Shown here piece after piece: positions 57,379 to 64,000 of a stretch of 64,000 nucleotides of DNA. The notes below the pieces were generated by a model. The model saw only the letters and a program-made list of their open reading frames with translations. It made no database searches and was not told the origin of the DNA. Source of the stretch: DATFVA01 sp963800255 (GTDB lineage Bacteria; Bacteroidota; Ignavibacteria; Ignavibacteriales; Ignavibacteriaceae); contig CAWDAK010000024.1 in assembly GCA_963800255.1 (NCBI GenBank), positions 155,436 to 219,435 on the forward strand, given 5' to 3'. Within the stretch, counting starts at the first letter, position 1, and the number at the start of each line of letters is the position of its first letter. The translations under genes and the position numbers were made by a program.

Positions 57379-58623
57379 TTATGCCGGAAGAACAACGTTC
57401 TTACCAATAACAACAATACCGCTTTCAGTAACGGTGAATTTTTTCTTGTCTCCTTCCAGATCGAAACCTATTTCGTATCCTTCCGGAACATTTACGTTTT
57501 TATCTATTATCGCCCTGCGGATTCTGGCGTGGCGCCCTATGTTGCAATTATTCATAATGATAGAATCAGTAATATACGTATAGCTGTTTACCTTAACATT
57601 CGGCCCCAGCAGCGATCTTTCAACCAGTCCTCCGGAAACTATAGAGCCGTCGCATATAAGCGAGTTCAGGGTCCTACCAACACGTTCCCCCTCGTGAGAT
57701 ACCGTCTTTGCGGGCGGAAACTGGTACTGGTACGTTCTCATCGGCCAGCTCTGATCATACATATTAAATTCCGGACTAACACTTATCAGGTCCATACTTG
57801 CCTCAAAGTAGCTGTCAATTGTCCCGATATCCTTCCAGTAGGGTTTCTGCTTTTTATTTTCATCGTGGAAAGGATACGCCAGAACATCTTTTTCTCCCTT
57901 AACCATGTAAGGAATTACGTCGTGACCGAAATCGTGATTCTTAATTTTTTTGTTATCCATATCTATAAGGATTTCACGCAGTATATCAGCGTTAAAAACA
58001 TATATGCCCATATTAATAAATGAATAGCCTGGTTTATCAGGGATTTCAGGAGGATTAGGCGGTTTCTCTATAAAGGACTGAACGTGATAGTTTTTATCAA
58101 CTCCTACTATACCGAACCTGTGCGCTTCGTCCTTAGGCACATCAATACAGGCTATGGACATTGCGGCTTTCGTATCAACATGATACTGAAGCATTTTCAG
58201 GTAATCCATTTTGTAAATATGGTCTCCACTTAACACAAGAACCCATTTGGCCCTTTTCTCAGCAGAAAATAAATTCATATTTTGATATATTGCATTTGCA
58301 GTTCCTAGGTACCAGTCGTTGTTGAGCTTTCGCTGAGGAGGAACATTGTATATGAATTCGCCCAGTTCCGGATTGAAGATGCTCCAGGCCTCGTAGAGAT
58401 GCTGATTAAGAGAATCAGATTTATACTGAGTTAATACGTAGATTCTTCTTAATCCTGAATTCAGGCAGTTTGATAAAGCAAAATCGATTATCCTGTATTT
58501 ACCTCCGAAAGGTACCGAAGGCTTGCTTCGCGGCTGGGTTAACGGGTAAAGTCTTTCTCCCTGTCCTCCGGCTAGCAGCATGGTTACTGTATCACGAAGA
58601 ATTGAAGATCCGGGAAATGTCAT
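57379..58623 (-). CDS. glgC: glucose-1-phosphate adenylyltransferase
   Basis: A 414-residue ADP-glucose pyrophosphorylase of glycogen synthesis. The opening MLLAGGQGERLYPLTQPRSKPSVPFGGKYR is the nucleotidyltransferase signature and pyrophosphate loop; VLVLSGDHIYKMDYLKML supplies the metal-binding Asp; the C-terminal left-handed beta helix ends with a GIVVIGKNVV repeat. No other glycogen gene is adjacent. It is divergent from the M1 aminopeptidase gene across 114 bp. Confidence 0.95.
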   Translation of the reverse strand: MTFPGSSILRDTVTMLLAGGQGERLYPLTQPRSKPSVPFGGKYRIIDFALSNCLNSGLRRIYVLTQYKSDSLNQHLYEAWSIFNPELGEFIYNVPPQRKLNNDWYLGTANAIYQNMNLFSAEKRAKWVLVLSGDHIYKMDYLKMLQYHVDTKAAMSIACIDVPKDEAHRFGIVGVDKNYHVQSFIEKPPNPPEIPDKPGYSFINMGIYVFNADILREILIDMDNKKIKNHDFGHDVIPYMVKGEKDVLAYPFHDENKKQKPYWKDIGTIDSYFEASMDLISVSPEFNMYDQSWPMRTYQYQFPPAKTVSHEGERVGRTLNSLICDGSIVSGGLVERSLLGPNVKVNSYTYITDSIIMNNCNIGRHARIRRAIIDKNVNVPEGYEIGFDLEGDKKKFTVTESGIVVIGKNVVLPA

Positions 58624-58737
58624 ATATACTGTCCCTCAAATTATTAGAATGTAACGGCTTTTAATATATCCATTTATGATTTGATTGGCAATTAAGGAAA
58701 TTGTTAATTTTATTTATAGGTAAATAAATTACTGATT

Positions 58738-60513
58738 ATGTTAGACAAGTCACTTTCATTATCTGCTGTAAATACTTCTGATATAAAAAGATCGGGAAGA
58801 ATGAACCTGCGGACAAAAATCATCGTGGCGTTTCTATTTATGACTTTCTTTGCGGCAGGCTGGTATTTCGGCCTTTCGCCTATACAGCAGAGCTTTAAGG
58901 CGTCCCTGGAGCATGGGGCTAAATTAAAAAATGATTTTTCAGGTATGCCTTCTGTCGCTGTTCCTGCAGGATACATTTCAGACGCTCAATATCAGCTTGA
59001 TGTTCTGCATTATGAAATTAACCTTGATCTCTACCCTGAGGACCAGATGCTGAAAGGGGATATCATCATTAAAGCAGTAATTAAAGATAAGAGTCTGAAT
59101 AGTATTGACCTGAACCTTTATGACAATCTGACGGTAGCATCTATCCAGGTTAATGGAAAACCTGTAAAGTATGAGAGTGAAGATACCAGGCTTAAAATAG
59201 AAACGGCAGCGTCGTTGCTTCCTGATACTTTTAATATTGAAATTAAATACGAAGGGAAACCAGAAAGAAGAGGACTGGGTTCCTTCAGCTTCGGGAAGAA
59301 ATACGGCCACTGGATAGTTTACAATTTAAGTGAACCAAATTATGCGTCCACCTGGTTTCCCTGCAATGATCTCCCCTCTGATAAAGCCCTGCTTGATATA
59401 TCTATCACTAATGATACATCATACGTTTCCGCGTCTAACGGCATTTTGATGGAGAGGACAACGGAAGGCGCCAGGCGAACCTACCATTGGAAAACACTGT
59501 ACCCTATCTCAACTTATCTTATCTGTCTTTATTCATCCGTCTATGAAAACTTTACTGAAACCTACGTATCGCAGGATAAAAAAGACACAATGCCGATTGA
59601 ATATTTTGCTTTTCCCGAAGATCTTGAAAATGCCAAAATAGATTTCAAGGGTCATCCGGAAATGATTGATTTCTTCTCCAAAACTTTCGGAGAGTATCCG
59701 TTTATTAAGGAAAAATACGGAGTGGCTGAATTCCTCTGGCAGCTTGGGGCAATGGAACATCAAACTTTAACGGGGATAGGCTCTAATTTTGTAGGCGGAA
59801 GAAGGTTTTTTACCAGCGTTTACGTACACGAGCTGGCTCATCAGTGGTTCGGGGATGCTGTGGGTCCTGCCACCTGGAAAGATATATGGCTCAATGAAGG
59901 ATTCGCAACTTACTGTGAGGCTCTCTATTCAGAGCATCTTGCCGGGGATAAAGCTCTCCGTTCTTCTATGATGAGCAAATTTGATGAAAGCTTTTCAGGA
60001 ACGATCTATGACCCCGGTGACGATCTCTTCAGCTCACTTGTTTATGATAAAGGAGCCTGGGTGCTGAATATGCTCAGGTGGGAGATAGGGGACGATGCTT
60101 TCTTCAAAACACTTCGAAATTATTATGAGAAATTCAAATATAAGAATACCTCCACAGAGGATTTTAAGGGAGTTTGTGAAGAAACTTCAGGCAAGAACCT
60201 TGACCAGTTTTTTAAGCAGTGGGTTTTTATTGGAAATAACATTCCCCTTGTGGATTACAGCTGGAAATCTGAAAATGACTCCGGAAAGTTTAACGTTGAG
60301 CTTAGACTCGAACAGACAGAAAATGGCTATAACGATTACGACCTGCCAATAGAATTCATGTTTAAATCAGAAACCGGTGAAACTAAAATTGAAAAAATCA
60401 GGCTGAATAAAGGCACTGAGAGATATACATTTATACTTGATTTTGCTCCCATTGAGGTAATTCCTGACCCTGATAACCATCTCCTGGTTTACTTTACTAT
60501 GAATGAAGGATGA
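58738..60513 (+). CDS. M1-family zinc aminopeptidase, membrane-anchored
   Basis: A 591-residue peptidase. One membrane helix (about residues 27-45) anchors or exports it; the region after is periplasmic. The beta-sandwich domain leads to the catalytic domain with HELAHQWFGD (His364, Glu365, His368) and the third zinc ligand Glu387 in LNEGFATY, exactly 18 residues after His368+1. The exopeptidase motif reads GAMEH instead of the usual GAMEN, a conservative change seen in some M1 proteins. It probably trims peptides in the envelope. An ATG at 58801 is an alternative start directly before the helix. Confidence 0.92.
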   Translation: MLDKSLSLSAVNTSDIKRSGRMNLRTKIIVAFLFMTFFAAGWYFGLSPIQQSFKASLEHGAKLKNDFSGMPSVAVPAGYISDAQYQLDVLHYEINLDLYPEDQMLKGDIIIKAVIKDKSLNSIDLNLYDNLTVASIQVNGKPVKYESEDTRLKIETAASLLPDTFNIEIKYEGKPERRGLGSFSFGKKYGHWIVYNLSEPNYASTWFPCNDLPSDKALLDISITNDTSYVSASNGILMERTTEGARRTYHWKTLYPISTYLICLYSSVYENFTETYVSQDKKDTMPIEYFAFPEDLENAKIDFKGHPEMIDFFSKTFGEYPFIKEKYGVAEFLWQLGAMEHQTLTGIGSNFVGGRRFFTSVYVHELAHQWFGDAVGPATWKDIWLNEGFATYCEALYSEHLAGDKALRSSMMSKFDESFSGTIYDPGDDLFSSLVYDKGAWVLNMLRWEIGDDAFFKTLRNYYEKFKYKNTSTEDFKGVCEETSGKNLDQFFKQWVFIGNNIPLVDYSWKSENDSGKFNVELRLEQTENGYNDYDLPIEFMFKSETGETKIEKIRLNKGTERYTFILDFAPIEVIPDPDNHLLVYFTMNEG

Positions 60514-60585
60514 TTGAAAATGAGGTGTTGTTAAATTTGGTTTTTACTTTCAAAGCTCATTCATTAAATTTAGCAATAATCATAT

Positions 60586-61320
60586 TTGGCATTAGTGAAA
60601 GAATCATACCTGTTCATATCTGATATCCACCTCGGTCTTCGGTCCAGAGAAATAGAGGACAAAAAAGAAAGACTGCTAGTACGGTTTCTCGAATTTGCGA
60701 AAAGCGAAGCCGCAGAACTATTTATTGTAGGTGATCTATTCGATTACTGGTTCGAGTATAAGAGGGTATATCAGAAAGGGTATTTCAGAACATTAACTGC
60801 TCTGCAGAATATTACAGAAGCCGGAATAAAAGTTCACTATTTTATCGGAAACCATGATTTTATGCATGGCGATTTCTTTGAAAAGGAAATCGGAGCTATC
60901 ATGTACGAGGATCCGATTGAACGGGAATTGAACGGGAAGAAATTTTTTATCGGTCACGGCGACGGACTTGTGAAAAACGATATGGGCTACAACATACTCA
61001 AGAAGATAATGAGGAACAAAACCCTGCAGACATTGTATTCATGGGTTCATCCGGATATCGGCATTGCAATAGCCAGCGGTACAAGTAAATCGAGTCGTGA
61101 GTACACCTCAAAAAAGAACTATGGAGAAATCGACGGTTTATACGAGGCTGCCTGCAGAAAAATAGATGATGGATTTGATTACGTGATATTCGGACATCTG
61201 CATGAAAGACAATTTGAAAAATATAATGACGGAACTTACATAAATCTGGGCTCCTGGCTCGATGCCCCATGTTATGGGGTGTACCGCGATAATACATTTG
61301 AAATCGTAGACTGGAAATAA
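60586..61320 (+). CDS. lpxH: UDP-2,3-diacylglucosamine diphosphatase (LpxH-type)
   Basis: A 244-residue calcineurin-like phosphoesterase. It has the metal motifs ISDIHLG, VGDLFDYWFEYKR, GNHD (IGNHDFMHG), FIGHGDGLV and FGHLHERQ in order, the pattern of LpxH, the enzyme that releases UMP from UDP-2,3-diacylglucosamine to give lipid X in lipid A synthesis. The start is TTG at 60586 (a GTG three codons later is possible). It lies 3 bp before the PBP1A gene, a combination of two envelope functions. Confidence 0.9.
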   Translation: MALVKESYLFISDIHLGLRSREIEDKKERLLVRFLEFAKSEAAELFIVGDLFDYWFEYKRVYQKGYFRTLTALQNITEAGIKVHYFIGNHDFMHGDFFEKEIGAIMYEDPIERELNGKKFFIGHGDGLVKNDMGYNILKKIMRNKTLQTLYSWVHPDIGIAIASGTSKSSREYTSKKNYGEIDGLYEAACRKIDDGFDYVIFGHLHERQFEKYNDGTYINLGSWLDAPCYGVYRDNTFEIVDWK

Positions 61321-61323
61321 GAA

Positions 61324-63606
61324 ATGGCAAAAAAGAAATATTCTGATTCTGATATGAATAAATATTTCAGCGATCCGAAATACAGGAACAAAAAAAGAAA
61401 AAGAAGTCCCAATGCTCAGCGCAACAAACTGATAGCCGGCGGAATCATACTGGTTCTATTTATTTCCTTTGCTGTATTTATAATAAGCGGACTCCCTTCA
61501 CTTGAGGAACTTGAAAACCCGAAGCCTGTCCTTGCCAGCAAGGTATACTCAGTCGACGGTGATGTCCTTGGTCAGTTTTTCATCGAGAACAGGGTTGAAA
61601 CAGACATCGACAGCATACCGAAGCCCCTCATCGAAGCATTGATTGCAACAGAAGACAGAAGATTTTATGATCACTGGGGTGTGGATTTATCACGCTTCGC
61701 CAAAGCAATGGTTAAGAATGTTTTTACGTTCTCCCGTGAAGGAGCAAGTACAATTACCCAGCAGCTGGCAAAAAACCTTTATAAGCTGAAAAGCCGGAAT
61801 GAAAATATTTTTGAAACAGGAGTAAGAAAAATAAGAGAATGGATCACCGCAATCCAGATAGAAAAAACATATACAAAAAACGAAATTCTAGAGCTATACC
61901 TGAACGTCTCCTACTTTGGCAAAGGCGCATATGGTATTGAATCAGCGGCAAAGGATTATTTCGGTAAAGATGCTTCTGAACTCACAATACCGGAAGCAGC
62001 CTTGTTTGTAGCGCTGCTTAAATCCTCTGCCAACTATGATCCGGTTACGCATTACGATAACGCAATAGCCCGGAGAAACCTGGTTATGGCCAATATGGTT
62101 GACGTCGGTTACCTTGGCGAGGAAAAATACCAGGAACTTAAGCAGCAGCCCATCGTTCTTACAAAAGACAAAATTGGGGGGATCAAGTCTGAGGCACCCC
62201 ACTTTATGGAATACGTGCGGCAGCAGATGATGGCGATGGCAAACAAGTACGGATATGATCTCTACAGAGATGGACTTAATATCTATACTACCGTTGATAT
62301 GAGAATGCAGAAAATAGCCAACAAGGCAAGTGAAGAACATTTGGCAGAATATCAGAAACTGTTTGATAAAAACTGGAACTGGAGCAGAAACAAAAGTCTT
62401 TTGTCCAGTCTCCTTGACCGGGCAATAAAAGATTCTCCTCAGTACAAGAAAGCCGCCTCCAAAGAAGAGAGGGCCTCAATCTACAACAAGATGAAAAACC
62501 GTGAGACCTTTGTTGATTCCGTAAAAAAGGAAGCAACGAAGATTGAAGTCGGTTTTGTTGTTATCGATCCATCCAATGGTCAGGTAAGGGCAATGGTAGG
62601 CGGACAAAATCAGAACTTCGGAAGAGGATTAAATCATGTTACCGGTATAAAAAGGCAGCCGGGGTCATCATTTAAACCCTTCGTTTACACCACCGCTATT
62701 GATAACGGATATTTCCCGGCGTATACGCTGCTCAATCAGAAATTTGATTATAAAGGATGGTCGCCTTCAAATTCAGGAGATGAATACGGCGGATATATGA
62801 GTCTGCGCGAAGCCCTTGCACATTCAGTAAACGTAGTAGCCGGAAGGATGACAATAAGCAACATTGCCCCACCCGTACAGGTAGTGAAGTTTGCACATAA
62901 AATGGGAATTGAGTCAGACCTCAGTCCTTATCCCTCAATTGCTCTCGGTACATCCGAAGTATCTCCGCTGGAGCTCACATCAGCGTACGGCACACTTGCG
63001 AATAAGGGCGTGCATGTAGAACCCATTTCTATTTTAAGAATTGAAGATCATAACGGAATATTAATAGCTGAATTTGCCCCTGAATACACAGAAGCAATCT
63101 CCCCGCAGACGGCATCGATAGTTACGGATATGATGCAGGATGTAGTTAATTACGGAACAGGTGCGGGATTAAGAAGATACTTCCAATATCCTGCCGCCGG
63201 TAAGACCGGTACAACGCAGGATTATGCTGACGCCTGGTTTGTAGGATTTACACCGCAGCTGGCTGCAGGAGTATGGGTTGGGTTTGATGATCACAGAGTC
63301 AAGTTTACAAACTGGTACGGCCAGGGAGCAAAGGCGGCACTGCCGATATGGGGTATGTTTATGGAAGGCGTATACAAAAAGCTGAACCTCCCGTTAAAGT
63401 ACTTTGAACTGGCTCCCGGAGTAGTTTCTATGGAATTCTGTAAAACCACGATGGACTTGGGAGATACAAGGCTGGCAACGTCCGGTTGTCCCGAAATATA
63501 TACCGACATCATCAATCAGAAGAACCTTCCGCCAAACTGTGAAATACATTCCGGGGGGGGAAAGATCAAAAAAGAAGAAGACAAGAGGGGAGACACTGGC
63601 TGGTAG
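61324..63606 (+). CDS. bifunctional penicillin-binding protein 1A
   Basis: A 760-residue class A PBP. After one membrane helix (about residues 38-60), the GT51 transglycosylase domain shows ATEDRRFYDHWGVD and STITQQLAKNLY; the transpeptidase domain has SxxK in RQPGSSFKPF, SxN in AHSVNVVAG and KTG in AAGKTGTTQDYADAW. It makes and crosslinks peptidoglycan. The N-terminal cytoplasmic part is very basic (KKRKRSPNAQRNK), and the C-terminus after the transpeptidase is short and charged. It is the last gene of a two-gene operon. Confidence 0.95.
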   Translation: MAKKKYSDSDMNKYFSDPKYRNKKRKRSPNAQRNKLIAGGIILVLFISFAVFIISGLPSLEELENPKPVLASKVYSVDGDVLGQFFIENRVETDIDSIPKPLIEALIATEDRRFYDHWGVDLSRFAKAMVKNVFTFSREGASTITQQLAKNLYKLKSRNENIFETGVRKIREWITAIQIEKTYTKNEILELYLNVSYFGKGAYGIESAAKDYFGKDASELTIPEAALFVALLKSSANYDPVTHYDNAIARRNLVMANMVDVGYLGEEKYQELKQQPIVLTKDKIGGIKSEAPHFMEYVRQQMMAMANKYGYDLYRDGLNIYTTVDMRMQKIANKASEEHLAEYQKLFDKNWNWSRNKSLLSSLLDRAIKDSPQYKKAASKEERASIYNKMKNRETFVDSVKKEATKIEVGFVVIDPSNGQVRAMVGGQNQNFGRGLNHVTGIKRQPGSSFKPFVYTTAIDNGYFPAYTLLNQKFDYKGWSPSNSGDEYGGYMSLREALAHSVNVVAGRMTISNIAPPVQVVKFAHKMGIESDLSPYPSIALGTSEVSPLELTSAYGTLANKGVHVEPISILRIEDHNGILIAEFAPEYTEAISPQTASIVTDMMQDVVNYGTGAGLRRYFQYPAAGKTGTTQDYADAWFVGFTPQLAAGVWVGFDDHRVKFTNWYGQGAKAALPIWGMFMEGVYKKLNLPLKYFELAPGVVSMEFCKTTMDLGDTRLATSGCPEIYTDIINQKNLPPNCEIHSGGGKIKKEEDKRGDTGW

Positions 63607-63751
63607 TTTAGAAAGAAAACTTAGCCTGTACCGGAAAAAGAAAGATAGTGTCTGAAAATAGTTAGGAAAAAATACGCCTAAATTGTAAATTTGATACCCG
63701 GTTCTAAAAGAATTGGTTCATTGTTCATTTATACTTGTAAAATGTTTTTTT

Positions 63752-63835
63752 GCCCGAATGGCGGAATTGGTAGACGCGCTAGGTTCAGGGTCTAGTGGGA
63801 GAACTCCCGTACAGGTTCGAGTCCTGCTTCGGGCA
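63752..63835 (+). tRNA. tRNA-Leu (CAG)
   Basis: 84 nt with the long variable arm of class II tRNAs (GGGAGAACTCCC). The acceptor GCCCGAA pairs with TTCGGGC; the anticodon stem CTAGG/TCTAG holds the loop TTCAGGG (anticodon CAG); the T-loop is GTTCGAGTC. The discriminator is A and CCA is not encoded. No repeat of the tRNA 3' end, which would mark an integrated element, is seen in the remaining 165 bp. Confidence 0.97.
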
Positions 63836-63850
63836 CAAGGCAAAATAATT

Positions 63851-63887
63851 AAGCTGCAAATTTAGATAAGTTTGCAGCTTTTTTTGT
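63851..63887 (+). terminator. terminator after tRNA-Leu
   Basis: AAGCTGCAAA (63851-63860) pairs perfectly with TTTGCAGCTT (63871-63880) across ten bases, followed by a T-run. It is 16 bp after the tRNA 3' end. Confidence 0.9.
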
Positions 63888-64000
63888 TTAATCCCATTTC
63901 TGTATGCTTATCTAAGAAGCTGCGAAGATAGTAAAAGAGTTACACCTCAACTATACAAAATACTATACAAAATTTTATAGTGATTTGCTTCGAAAGGAGT

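Noticed and set aside
57373..58023. Long plus-strand frame of 216 codons
   Set aside because: It is fully antisense to glgC, whose motifs are unmistakable; its translation is not protein-like.
63752..64000. tRNA-Leu as an attachment site of a mobile element
   Set aside because: No integrase, no tRNA-end repeat and too little downstream sequence to judge.

Overview
The window reads as a chromosome segment from a Gram-negative member of the Bacteroidota/Chlorobiota/Ignavibacteria group; Ignavibacteria is my best guess. Supporting signs are a secreted C25 (gingipain/PorU-like) peptidase with a type IX secretion (Por) sorting tail, a TonB-dependent receptor with a carboxypeptidase-like N-terminal domain, a small PRPP-synthetase-like protein of the type common in Bacteroidetes, a Bacteroides-type TTTG-N19-TAnnTTTG promoter before tRNA-Phe, and LPS-type genes (lpxH, heptosyltransferase-like GT9, BamA-like). 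Many genes nevertheless carry purine-rich Shine-Dalgarno sequences. The DNA is moderately AT-rich. I see no insertion sequence, CRISPR array or prophage.

Layout. 1-4.7 kb (minus): a cut-off sugar epimerase, nadD, an unknown protein, a PrsW-type membrane protease and a two-gene ABC exporter. 5.0-12.6 kb (plus): the fatty-acid/phospholipid operon yceD-rpmF-plsX-fabH-fabD-(cysteine-cluster protein)-fabG-acpP-fabF-rnc. 12.6-13.3 kb: non-coding DNA with a striking 11-bp tandem repeat array. 13.3-18.8 kb: gcvP, a BamA/D15-like porin, rsmE, rlpA. 19-25.3 kb: TonB receptor, small proteins, a CHASE3-PAS-HisKA_2 kinase and a secreted DinB protein. 25.3-26.0 kb: non-coding, with a second 11-bp array of different sequence. 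26.0-40.1 kb: rnhC, then a surface-polysaccharide locus (MurJ-family flippase, O-antigen ligase/polymerase, GT4, AsnB-like amidotransferase, GNAT, GT2, glucuronyl C5-epimerase, GT9, DegT aminotransferase, initiating sugar transferase, Wzi-like outer-membrane protein). 40.2-45.9 kb: the giant C25 peptidase. 46-64 kb: glmS, tRNA-Phe, M3 peptidase, small Cys/TM proteins around a thioredoxin lipoprotein, purC-pgsA-pgpA-cinA-thpR-recA-recX, NUDIX, glgC, M1 aminopeptidase, lpxH, PBP1A and tRNA-Leu.

The polysaccharide genes form one apparent assembly line. The sugar transferase loads undecaprenyl phosphate and GTs extend the unit. AsnB, GNAT, DegT and the C5-epimerase modify it, a MurJ-like flippase exports it, a Wzy/WaaL-like protein polymerises or ligates it, and the Wzi-like barrel anchors it. 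A uronate-containing, possibly glycosaminoglycan-like polymer is a reasonable inference, not a demonstrated one.

A technical caveat runs through the window. fabH, fabF, murJ (twice), glmS and the M3 peptidase are each broken by one-base shifts, and the 3' part of the C25 gene contains about eight within 450 bp. Nearly all can be repaired by changing the length of a short homopolymer by one base, and the repaired proteins have normal family length. I therefore treat these genes as probably intact in the organism and the breaks as probable sequencing or assembly errors, and I give whole-gene spans.
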